A DNA stretch of 64,000 nucleotides, from NCBI GenBank assembly GCA_029717555.1, contig JAMDHS010000042.1, positions 120,341-184,340 of the forward strand. Direction: 5' to 3'. Source of the DNA: Peribolospora baueri (taxonomy: Eukaryota; Basidiomycota; Peribolosporomycetes; Peribolosporales; Peribolosporaceae). Shown piece by piece: positions 1-9,671 of this stretch (positions are counted from its first letter, which is position 1; each line of letters opens with the position of its first letter). The position numbers were made by a program, and so were the translations under genes. The notes below the pieces were generated by a model. It made no database searches. It saw nothing but the letters and a program-made list of their open reading frames with translations, and was not told where the DNA came from.

Positions 1-524
1 GTCAGCGATGGCCACATAAGAGTGGAGTGGCGGATGGCCGATGATCGAGGCATTGGTGTCCCGGTGTTGATGTGTGATCCACTCGCTGAGCAGCAAAGAT
101 TTGGTACCGTGAGAGAACATAAGCAAACAGGACCGTGAGCGCCGACAATGGTAACTTTCATAGGTAGGACACGCCCATCGAAGGTGATTCTGCTCACTAC
201 TTAGTGATGTCCGCGTGGCCAGTGCCCGTGTAGCGAGCGTGGACTGAACAAAGAAGAATACAACATAGTAAAGGTAGAGCGCCACCCAGATCAATACACT
301 ATACCGCCCAAAATATTGGCTTGATGGAAGGGATGTAATACCCAGAGACGACGGAATGCGAGAAACTTACGGTGCTCCAGCTGCGTGTTGGCCGTGTAGC
401 GCAGTTCGGCCTGTCGGAACACATGAGCGCATTGATGTTAGCATCACGACGTGAAAGACACATGAACATCTTCCAAAGTTAGCTTCAGCTACTCTGCAAA
501 AGCCAAAATGGGGGAGCTTACCAT
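1..524 (-). CDS. SF3B5: SF3b complex subunit 5 (SF3b10/Ysf3), 3' end outside window
   Basis: Small subunit of the U2 snRNP SF3b complex, which helps recognise the branch point during pre-mRNA splicing. It was read by joining tiny exons on the minus strand: 524-522 (ATG alone), 410-371, 243-198 and 85 to the window edge. Introns begin GTAAGC, GTAAGT and GTGAGC and all end in CAG. The joined product starts MAELRYTANTQLEH and continues with YTGTGHADITKYEW and HQHRDT, matching the family pattern (RYT-x-QLEHL, KY-GTGHADTTKWEW, NQHRDS). The family is only about 85 residues long, so about 20-25 C-terminal residues lie outside the window. The first coding exon is just the start codon, which makes the 5' end less certain than the body. 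Identity is strong from motifs; no alignment was run. Confidence 0.88.
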
Positions 525-729
525 GATGAGAGTGCTAGTCGACCGAAGTGGTGGCAACAGCTTGGAATGGACATCCACCAAAACGATTGCTACCGGACCT
601 TCGCCGCAGCCGCCTCGTGCGCTCTTGGCTTGCGGACCGGTGATCTCTCGGCCCTCCCCTGTTGTCCGCATCCACCTCTTATTTCATCATCTTCAACTTC
701 GTCTTTCTTTTCTTTGTCCCTCGAGCAAG
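525..729. promoter_or_regulatory. Divergent promoter region between SF3b5 and GAL7
   Basis: About 205 bp separate the two divergent start codons, so both promoters and 5' UTRs must lie here or overlap. A pyrimidine-rich run just upstream of the GAL7 start (about 690-722) is typical of fungal leaders. I see no convincing TATA box and no clear Gal4-type CGG-N11-CCG site. Confidence 0.5.
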
Positions 730-2438
730 ATGTCGGGCCCCTCCGCCGCCTCCGCCAATGCAGTGGCTGAGCAGATTCTAAAGGCTGCAGAGACACAGCG
801 CTCTCAGTCCACCGGGGTTGAGCTGCCCGCGTTCGTGCCCACCCAGCATCCTCATAGGAGGTGGAATCCTTTGCTCGGAAGCCACGTCTTGTGCTCGCGT
901 GAGTTGTAAAAGCAGTCAAAGGCGAGACGGCATGGTAAGCGGATCACGGTGTAGTCTGGAGGCTTATAGCTCTACTCACATGCTATCCCCTTCGCTCGAG
1001 ACAGCTCATCGCGCGCAGCGGCCATGGCAAGGCGCCCAAGAGACGCCGTCATCCGATGCGCTACCCGAGTACGACCCCAAGTGCTATCTCTGCCCGGGCA
1101 ACGAACGCGCTTCAGGAGGAATGAACGACAAGTTTGAGGGCACGTTTGTGAGTTTTAGTTGGATCCGGAGCGGAGAGATGAGGAAGCTGGATCGCATAAG
1201 AGGCGGCGTGTTGAGATTTGCTGGCCGTCTTGTTTTTACGGGATGCTATCATCCCCAGATATTTGAAAACGACTACGCGGCCGTGAAGGCTCAAGATGTC
1301 GCACCTGCGGAGGACGGTGGGTGTGCTCTCGGCTCATGTTTTCTTCTGCTTACCAGAGCGTCCCATGATCCCCTGTTTGCGATGTCGACGCTCTGAAAGC
1401 CCTCTTGCTAACTTTTGTTTGGCGCTTCTTTTCGACGATCCGCGCCGCTCCTATTGATTGCAGCCCATCCTCTCCTCGTCTCGAAGCCCGTTCGCGGCAA
1501 GTGCTACGTCCTGATCTTCCACCCTTCGCACAACCTCACTCTCGCTCAGCTCTCCTCCCCTCCCTACTCCGCCAAGACGCACCTCTTGCCCATCGTCTCC
1601 GCTTGGACATCCATCTACACCACCGTGCCGAAAGCGTACCCATACATTCGCTACGTTCAAATCTTCGAGAATAAGGGAACGAGCATGGGCTGCTCCAACC
1701 CGCATCCTCACGGCCAAGTATGGAGTCTGGATTACGTCCCCGAGGAGCCTGCCGCGGAGTTGGAGAACCTTAAGAAGTACGCCGAGGATCCGGCCAATTC
1801 GCAATCGAACGGGCCGCGGGATAAGAACGGCAAGCCGAACATGCTCCTCACCTACGCCCACCTCGAGCTTTCACTACCGGGCCGTCCCCGCGTCGTGGCG
1901 AACAACGAGCACTTTGTCGCCGTCGTGCCGTATTGGGCCGTATGGCCATTCGAGATCCTCGTCCTCCCCTCCTCGCGTCACATCCCTTCGCTGGCGGAGA
2001 TGACGGACTCCGAGCGCGAGTCGCTTGCAGAGATGCTAGGCGAGGTGGCATGCAGGTATGACGGCCTCTTCAAGTGCTCCTTCCCATACAGCATGGGCAT
2101 CCACCAGAGGCCTGTGCCTAAGGGCGTCACGGAGAATCCGGAGCAAGAGGCGCTGGGAGAGTACGCCCAATTCCACATCCACTTCTACCCCCCACTGCTC
2201 AGGAGCGCCACAGTACGCAAGTTCCTCGTAGGGTAAGTAACAACTGAGCAGGCGGCCCGTCGTCTTCCCAGCTCGCTCATCAGCCCTTTCCGTCTCGTCC
2301 CCTGCTTTCGATGTCTACGCCCTCATCAGCTTCGAAATGATGGGCGAACCGCAACGCGATCTGACAGCCGAACAGGCGGCCGACCGTATCCGCGCCTGTC
2401 CCACCGTCCACTACAGCAGTCCGGCCTTCAGCGGTTGA
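730..2438 (+). CDS. GAL7: Galactose-1-phosphate uridylyltransferase
   Basis: Second enzyme of the Leloir pathway: it swaps UMP between UDP-glucose and galactose-1-phosphate in the cytosol. Five exons (730-898, 1005-1147, 1259-1316, 1464-2232, 2330-2438) give 415 residues, slightly longer than the usual 340-380 because of an N-terminal extension. Visible family blocks in order: HRAQRPWQG, the zinc-type CYLCPGNERASGG, the FENDYAA motif, the active-site CSNPHPHGQVWS (the second His of HPH is the uridylylated nucleophile), the FHIHFYPPLLRSATVRKF block, and the C-terminal GFEMMGEPQRDLTAEQAA. All introns are GT-AG and the phases agree. The start is the first ATG after the pyrimidine leader. No other GAL genes lie beside it. 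Confidence 0.96.
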
Positions 2439-2660
2439 AAGGACATGTCCGGGCCAGCTTGCGACGGCCGCAGTTTCGGATGAAGGTATTGACCTTCGGC
2501 CATCTCTTCGAGGACGTCTGTGCACATACCCGAACCTCTTTCGTGCGCTAGACGTTTGAATTTGCGAGTGTCGTTATGCGCTTTACGGAAGAATAGAGTT
2601 CTATTTCATTCCATTCCACTCCACTCTAGATCGGGACGCTCCTGATTCATGAAAGAGGGG

Positions 2661-3807
2661 TCAGTATATCTGCAGTCGTGTTGACGTTCAGGAAGGGCGG
2701 AAAGGAAAGGGCGCGAGTCAGGCGTCGTCTGCGCATGTCCCAGCAATGCGACTGCGTTATGTTTCTCTAGTCAGTTGCTGGCGACGCACCTCGTCGAAAG
2801 GCCTGGTGTCTTTAAAACAGCTCTCCCACACCTCGTCTACCGTTCGCTCAGCCGTCGCATCGTCTGGGCAGTTCGGGTTCGCTCGTACGGAGATGATGGC
2901 GCGGCGTCGTGCGCAGGCCTACGGCGAGACAGCAGCAGAGAAGTGGCGGAAGCGCAGTAAAAGTGAAGGGGGAGAATGAATAAGCTATGTATCATCCGCG
3001 TCATGCAAGGAAGAAGCATGCCATTCGGTACGTACTTGATGCTGCTTGGTGAACGTGTAAAAACCTCTTCGGAGTTCGCGAGGCCATCGGCAATCGCCCG
3101 ATAGCGAGGCGGCTCGGATCTTTGACGGAAAAGGGGAGAGCGAAGAAGGAGGGTGATAGTCGTCGTGAGCTTGAACACGCACAACTGACGGCCGCTCCTT
3201 CCAACGGGTCAGATCCACCCACCTCGCTACAAGCGTGATGCTTCAAGTCCGCCCAATCGACTTTGAACCTGCAATGATCCCACCAGTGAATCATCTCGTG
3301 CGCCAGCGTGTCCTCCATGTGCTTCTTGCTCATCATCCTGTTTGAGCACAGGAGGATGCCACTCTGAGACGGGTCGTCCGGAGAAGAGGGAGAGAAGCCT
3401 CCGGCGATGGTGGAAGGGCAGGGGGCAATGAGAATCTTGGGTACGCGAGGGTCTGGGGCGGGAGAGCGGGTTCGGGGCCCAGCGCTGCTGCCGCTCTGAG
3501 CGGAGGGGGCTGCGGGTGCCTGGACAGGTGGAGAGGAGGGAGATTGCGAGGCAGTGAACTGCGCTGCTGGATCGCAGGAGAGGAGCCGGAGGTGTTTGGT
3601 CATGAATCGGATGATGGGACCTGGAAGAGGGCCGAGATGCGAGGAGGACGATCAGAAAGCCTGGAGGATAGGGATACTACTAGTATGAAGAAGCAGCGAG
3701 AAGATAATCGACGCACTTGTCCTCATCAAGTCGTCTCTCCACCCCTCGCACATTTCCCTCTGAGCCCTCTCATCTGCCGTCTCCTCTCTATCCCAAAAGT
3801 CCTCCAT
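2661..3807 (-). CDS. ATP23: Mitochondrial inner membrane metalloprotease Atp23 (M76)
   Basis: Zinc metalloprotease of the mitochondrial intermembrane space that in yeast processes the Atp6 precursor and helps F1Fo-ATP synthase assembly. Five exons (3807-3717, 3620-3223, 3119-3036, 2918-2790, 2669-2661) total 236 residues; the last exon is nine bases, coding Ile-Tyr-stop. Landmarks: [10 protein letters not shown] near the start, GGFSP and GILLCSN, the catalytic [11 protein letters not shown] (HExxH), the metal region [36 protein letters not shown], and the family C-terminus DTRPFDEIY. The N-terminus is shorter than usual: the family segment before the Cys pair is missing and only one of the two usual N-terminal cysteines is seen. 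An upstream exon may have been missed, because an in-frame stop lies six bases before this ATG. Confidence 0.93.
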
Positions 3808-4134
3808 GCTCTACCCGTCGTGGAAGTTGCTGAGATCGGTGGTTTCGAGTTTGGTGAGTCCAGCAAGAAGCATCTTCCGTCCGCTGCGGCACGATCACTT
3901 CCTTCTTATTCCGAGTCGGACTTTTTTCCCTCGAAGTGACGGCCACCATCAGCTTGACCCTCACCACAAGCTCGACGTCGTCTTTTGCTCTCCTAACCCC
4001 TTCTCCTGCGCTCCTATACCCTCCGGATGCCCCCTAGAGCAACCCGGTACCTCGTCCCGCGTCTCTGCCCGGCGCACCGTCTACAACCACGACCACCACA
4101 TCGAGAGCGCGCGGTGTACGCGATGTGACCCCCA
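3808..4134. other. Intergenic sequence upstream of ATP23
   Basis: This holds the ATP23 promoter and then sequence with no coding pattern I can support on either strand. Short open frames exist but are broken and match no family I recognise. It passes into the retroelement relic. Confidence 0.4.
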
Positions 4135-4860
4135 ACGCCCACTCCTGATCCCACCCCGGCTCTTCCGCCTCCGAACCCCAGCACTAGGGTGCGCCAGCTC
4201 GTACCAAACCCCAACGACATTGGCTTACTCGCTCTCTCCGCAGTGAAGATCCTCCAGACGATTCTGGCGAGGTCCAAAAAGACTGCCACCAGGAAGGTGG
4301 CTGCCGACGTCAAGGACACGGGTTTGCCGAGATGACGTTGCGCCAAGAAGACCGTGGCGGAAGGGGCGGCAGGAGTCGAAGATGCCGTTTTGGACGCATA
4401 GTAGGAGCGTCCACTCTTGGCGGCGTCGACGTACGACCTCCTGCTGATGCGGGATGGGGTGAGGGCACCAGAGCCCTCTGACGGAGTCGCAATCCCCCAA
4501 TCCCCGCCCCAGGTCGAGCCTGATTGTCCTCTTCGGCAACAAAGAAGCTGCCAACCGAGCTATACAACGTGGAGTAGCCATCGCCAGCGAGTTCAAACTG
4601 GCCCAGAAGGCGAGGCGGTCGGTCCGCCAATGTTATCGATGCTGCTCATTAGACCACACGACCGTCCACTGCACGGCCACCCCGCGCTGCGCTAGATGCG
4701 CCTCCTCTTCCCACTCCCTCCGCCAGTGTGCCTGCCCCGACAACCAAGGCTGCTCGCCGAAGGAGTGCACCCGCAGATGGAACAGCCGAAATCCGGCCGA
4801 TCTCTGCGGTACTTTCATTTTGCGTTTGTACGACCGCGCCATGCGACGGACACTCACCGT
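4135..4860 (+). mobile_element. Degenerate non-LTR retroelement ORF1 (gag-like) relic
   Basis: A broken plus-strand coding relic. One frame segment (4135-4335) carries a Pro-rich stretch followed by a basic helix ending in a stop. A second segment (about 4514-4860) reads SLIVLFGNKEAANRAIQRG, a block typical of LINE ORF1 proteins just before the nucleic-acid-binding end. It is followed by two CCHC zinc knuckles with exact C-x2-C-x4-H-x4-C spacing (CYRCCSLDHTTVHC at 4631-4672 and CARCASSSHSLRQC at 4688-4729) and more cysteines. No reverse transcriptase, target-site duplication or poly-A tail was found, and frames are interrupted. The element class is inferred from the knuckle arrangement and could also be another retroelement gag. 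Confidence 0.5.
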
Positions 4861-5377
4861 CCCTTTGCGCCATAAGGTCGTCTATGTATGTACTTACGGG
4901 TTCTTCAAGGGCAATCGCTATGTGACCTTCTCACTCGGCTTTCTCACCATCTTTTAAACATAAAATCGCAGCGAATGCTGGAGGCGTTTCCAGCTCTCGC
5001 ATGATCCCGATGAAGACTTGTCGCCGGACTCGGCCATTCTTTTGGACTCGGGTTTGTGTCTGTGGGGCCATTTCTTTTCCTCACCTGGCTAGAGAGACCA
5101 AAGGAGAGGGAGACCACAAATCTAAGTGCGGCGTGTTTGTATCGGTGTCGGAGCTGCGAGGTCTGAGTTTTTTCCTCGACATTCTTTGCTGACCTTGGGT
5201 CTGACGAACCCGCACTCTAAGGCCTTATGAGAGGGGCAGGTCGGACGAACAAGGTCCTTACGCCCCGTCCACCTCAGTGCTGACGATGCGGTTCCACTCC
5301 CCTGCCAACTCGGCGCAAAGCTTGAAGTACTGCTCCACGGTGGTTCGGAATCTAGACGTTCGAAAGCTTGACTCACT

Positions 5378-5560
5378 ACATGTCCTCATCGATATTAGCA
5401 ATCAACTTTGCATAGTGCCTTCTAGCCTTTTGCGTCTTCTCTGTAGGTGGCAAGATGAGGATGAGCCAGAACTTGGCGTAATTGACGCGAAGGGAGGCGT
5501 CCATGTCGAAGTAGAGGCCGTGGTCGAGGAGAACGATCTCAAAGTTGTAGGGGCTTCGGC
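5378..5560 (-). pseudogene. Fragment of an ADCK1-type ABC1/UbiB atypical kinase gene
   Basis: The minus-strand exon reads FEIVLLDHGLYFDMDASLR and continues NYAKFWLILILPP, KARRHYAKLIANIDEDM. The (L)LDHGLY block is the DFG-equivalent of the ABC1 kinase fold and the rest follows ADCK1-like mitochondrial kinases. It has a plausible CTGTAG acceptor at its 5' side and a GTGAGT donor at 5377, so it looks like one intact internal exon. I could not find the expected preceding exon (HADPHPGN block) or a convincing following exon nearby. Either the rest of the gene is lost (pseudogene) or neighbouring exons are too diverged for me to see. It lies in the same decayed stretch as the retroelement relic. 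Confidence 0.5.
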
Positions 5561-6138
5561 TACAGGGCGAGGCGGGGCGACGAGGCGACCGCAGCGTAAA
5601 AAAAAATCTAGAAACAACTCATCCTGGCACCAACGCTCATGGGTTTCGATCGGCCCCGTGAAACTTATAATTTCATATGGAACGGTCATACCTTGCTCGC
5701 AAAGCTAATTCACGTCGCTTGCGCGCTCCGCGCGATGGAGACTCTCCAGGGCGCTCGCGTCGCGTCGGTTTTCCGTTGTGGGAATGATTCGGCTAGTACG
5801 GCTCCGCGGTTGACCGAAAGTAACCTCCTCGCCAGTGATGGCGCCCTACCCGCACCGATGACGCTCGCATCAGCTCCCTTTCACAGGAAGGGAATGCGTA
5901 TAAAATCTTCGGCAGTCGACACTAGACGACAGTGGACTCGAGTCGTGTATTCCTCACTACCCCTTCTCTCCGCCTGTCCCCCTGGCCGGACCGCGTAACC
6001 CCAACGCCAAAGCCGTTGTACGATTTTAAGCACATCACCCCGCCACCCCCGCGCACAGGAGGATGCAGTGGCCGAGGAGACAGCTCGCTTACACTCGCAA
6101 ATGTTCGGCAGATCCAGTCTGTTCGTCAACATGCGCTT
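5561..6138. other. No gene recognised
   Basis: Between the kinase fragment and the methyltransferase locus I see no sustained coding frame, no RNA gene and no repeat. The 3' end of the methyltransferase locus may extend a little into this stretch, because its stop is uncertain. Confidence 0.4.
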
Positions 6139-8134
6139 TCACGATTTCAACGTTCGGGACGTGTATCGGGGTGGGGTGGCGCGCAAATTCAATCGGGCCA
6201 TAGTGCGTTCCAGGTGTGGCGAGCGGTGATAGCTGAACGGACCGCGCGTCTTGCACCACTTTCGGAACTGCCATCCGCTCTGGTCGAAGAGGTCCTGGAA
6301 CTGCTTGAGCGTGCGCTCTTTGGCGGCTGACACGGCGAGCATGCGGACGCTCATCTCGTGCACGCCATCGGTCGCTGTCGGCCGTCATGATAATCTCGGC
6401 GACGAGCACTGCGTATTGAAGGAAGGGCCCACGGGTCAAGAAAGACGGACGATAGAAAACGACCATGGTCAGCGCTGGGATGATATTCAAAGACGGGCCA
6501 CTCGGTGCCTGAGTAAGACGGGCTATTACTCCGACGGGCGGCCGACCGGCTTGTCGGACATGCTCACGCTTGGTGCCGGGCTTGAGGTTTTGGCGAAGGG
6601 TCTTGAGGATTTTAACACAATCTTCGTCGGTCCAGTCATGGAGGATCATCCTGTGGGGCCGTCCGACGGACGACATCAAGTGAGCAACAAGCAACGATGA
6701 TGACGCGGGAAGAGCAGGGCCAGGGGCAGGAAGGACATGAGGGCTCACCGCATCCAGTACGTGCCTGCGAGCTGCTTCGTTTGCGGCTCAAAGAACGAGT
6801 GTCTGTAGCAAAAGGAAACGGGAAGTGTGGATGGGATGAGAGTTCGACCAACGATAACGAGGCGTCGAAGCTTCAGGGCGGCTCACCCTTGGAATTCGAC
6901 CCGCTTGGCCAGCTCTGGCGGGAAGGTGGAGTCCCAGAACTGTTGAAACGCGGAAAGACAAAAATAAGGAGGGAAAGGAAGGGGCATGTCGAGGTTGGGA
7001 AGGTCAATGTATAGAAGAACGATGGAATCCTGCGCGGGCCTCACCACTTGCCTTGCGTCCGTTCTCTGTTTCTGCCGGCAGATCCTGGCAGATGAAGCGC
7101 AGGTTTGGATAGCGTTGGACAAAAGAGGAATCTCGACGGCTCCCACGTTGGAGCCGACGTCGACGACAACCGTCAGCTTGTCCCATTCGTAGTCTGAGTG
7201 AGAACCAAAGGAAAAAAAAAATTCATCGTTCGCATGGATATCGGGTGCGCATGCCCGTACGAGTACGCGGCTGAGCAAGGGAGGAGACTTGACCGGACTC
7301 ACCCTCGACGAGACCGCCATCGATCAAACCGCTCATGCAGCGCATAACGCAACCGAATCGAACGCCCTTCTCCGGGTTATCGAGGAAGGTGTCGAAAACG
7401 TTCTTGCCGTAATACAAGTCCGCCCCCGACTTCTTCTCATCTGCGTCCGCCTTGCAGACATCGTACAGCCTGGAGTTGGAGTAGTACAGCTCGTCGTTCC
7501 TGAGAGGTGGGTTCGGGGGATGGGTGAAGGAAAGCGACGGTGAGGAAATGAAATTATGACGAAGCGAGATGGTAGCGAGGGAGGGGCGGGGGGAGACGAC
7601 AGGAGACTCACGACCAACCGATGAGTGTCCAGATCTGGGCGGGGTGATCCCTCTTGAGCATAAGGCTATACGGCGTGTGCTTCCAGGCCTCAGAGAGGGG
7701 GACGGTTTCCTCGAACGACGCCAAAGCCGGAGGAGGTGAGGCGGAGGATGGCCTGGATACGCTCGCGGTTCAAACCGGCCTTGGCGGCCAGCTCGTCGAT
7801 GTGCATTAGACTGGTCTTCGGGAAGGACGTCGACGACGCGCACTTCCATGGCGACGTTGAAGGCCGCCGACTCGACCACGGAGCCGTGGACGACCTCGGC
7901 CATGTACTGAGACGGGCTGAGGAGGGTGCGCAGGGCGCTCTCGTAGTCGTCCCTAAGCTTGTATCCAAGAGCGGCGGCATCAGGGGCGTAGGGGAAGCGG
8001 GAGGTGCCGGACATGCCCTGCGAAGCCGGCTCGGGCTCGGGCTGCAACTTAATGTACTCGGAGAGGGCATTGATGGCAGTGGAGAGCTCCTGGAGCGCAG
8101 CAAGCTGCTGGGACTTGGGGAAGTGCGCGGACAT
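6139..8134 (-). pseudogene. SAM-dependent O-methyltransferase, frame broken at several points
   Basis: Plant/fungal-type O-methyltransferase (Methyltransf_2 architecture). The N-terminal dimerisation part starts MSAHFPKSQQLAAL at 8134. It continues with HIDELAAKAGLNRERI, the SAM-binding VVVDVGSNVG, RYPNLRFICQDLP, the catalytic-region MILHDWTDEDCVKILK and a C-terminal ERTLKQFQDLFDQSGW. Seven exons can be chained with good splice sites, including one GC-AG intron (AAG|GCAAGT, near 7046). However, coding continuity needs four frame changes inside exons: near 7810, near 7725, near 7125 and near 6375. Three look like one extra base and one like a missing base. This is either a recent pseudogene or base errors in the assembly; genes on both sides show no such breaks. 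The stop at 6139 is uncertain. Substrate cannot be predicted. Confidence 0.75.
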
Positions 8135-9671
8135 GGTAGGCAGGGGGGTCGGGGGATAGGGAGGGGTGCGTAGGAGACGTGGCCACGATGGAGGAGGGAG
8201 AGGAGGATGGGGAAGTTGGCAAGCCGAGGAGCCTAGATGAGATGGAGATCGATGTAGGGAAGAAAGTACGGCAAGGGTGCCGCCGGGTCGGCCGCCATCG
8301 ATCGCAAGCACCTCGCCCGGCGTTTGTATTTAGGAAGACGCCTTCTCCATCCGCTTGCCGTGGCCTGCTAAGCTCGGACCTCCGCATCGTCGAAGCCCCG
8401 GACCGCCCACGCACCCGTTGCACCACCGTGCGGCCCCGGAGGATTTCGTCGGTCGTCCTCGCCGCCAGGGCCGGAACGTGTCGGTTGAGCAGACTCGACT
8501 CTGGGACACGGCGTGACGTGATTCGCCCTGATGTGTTCCACTCTCACACTACAGCTTGTACGTACAGCAGTAGTTGTGCAGAACGGCGTCGCCGACTCGG
8601 TCCCAGCCAGACGCCGGACAGGACAGGACAGCACGTATGGCTCGAAAAGAGTGGGAGTGGAGTGGAGTGCACACGCGTGTTGAGCAAGATGATCTGCATG
8701 CGGGAAGATAAGATAGTGCAGCCACCGCGGAGATACGCGGGGGTACGCGGGCGAAACGCGGGTACCACACCTTGGCCCGTGCAGCGAACGCTGTCGCTCG
8801 CCAGGACAGGCGGCGAAGGCAGCGGCGAGCGCTGAAACTTCTTCCGGACCTCCGTCGGCTTCGGTTCGATCATCAGCAGCCCTTCGAGGTTGCGCACGCC
8901 CGTGGGTGGCCCCCGTCAGTGCTCGTGTCAGTCCGATCCTGTCACTGTCGTCGGCTATCTCGGAGCGGCATCGGCCGACCACCACCACCGACCGGCGAGT
9001 CTCATAGCCCAGTGCGCATACACGGCCGTGCCATACCTCAGCGAGTCGAGCTCTATGCTTTTCACACATACGCCGGCGGGTGTGCAGTCACAAGTCCTGG
9101 CTGATGTTGGAAGCCTCGTTTGGCTGGGATCGGCCCGGCCGGATGATCGAACGCACACCATGTCCAGACACCGACAGTTATCGAGCCGGTGTCGAAAAAG
9201 ATCAGAGGCACCGCGGTGCTCTGTTGGGCGGTTTTATAGCTCACCTTCAGGTCCACCTCTTTCGTCAGTAGTGCTTCGCTTAGCACCCTGCTCTGGGTGT
9301 GCTCTCCTATGCCAGAGCAGCTGGCTGTCCCCCCCCCGCGCTCCTTTCAGGTATCGTTGACTGCGATGGGAGCTGGGCAAAGGTTGATACATGTGATGTG
9401 CATCAATAAAAGAAAGCATCTGGATCATAAATGGCGGTCCTGCTGGAAAAATAGTCAAGACATGTACGAGGGCTGCGTGCCATTTCCCTCATACCTGCCT
9501 GCTTCACCGTTAGTGTTGCGAACAGGCTCAGATGGAAATTGGGCAGAGGCGAGACGGCGGCAAGGCAGAGGCTGGAGCTGGAAGAACCAGCGCTATTGTG
9601 GCGAACAAGTTGATTCCACTGGGAAAAGGGACAACGGAGACAAAACAAAAGGGAGTGAAAGGAAAAGGGCT
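8135..9671. other. 1.5 kb without recognisable gene
   Basis: This stretch separates the methyltransferase start from the RTC1 start and presumably holds both promoters. Several open frames exceed 100 codons on both strands, but they overlap each other in different frames, lack family motifs and show no splice-consistent extension. I see no tRNA and no tandem repeat. A C8 run lies at 9330-9337. Confidence 0.45.

Noticed and set aside
8179-8835. Plus-strand open frame of 218 codons
   Set aside because: It overlaps several open frames of similar size on the other strand, has no family pattern, no splice support and Arg/Ser-rich composition expected from GC-rich noncoding DNA.
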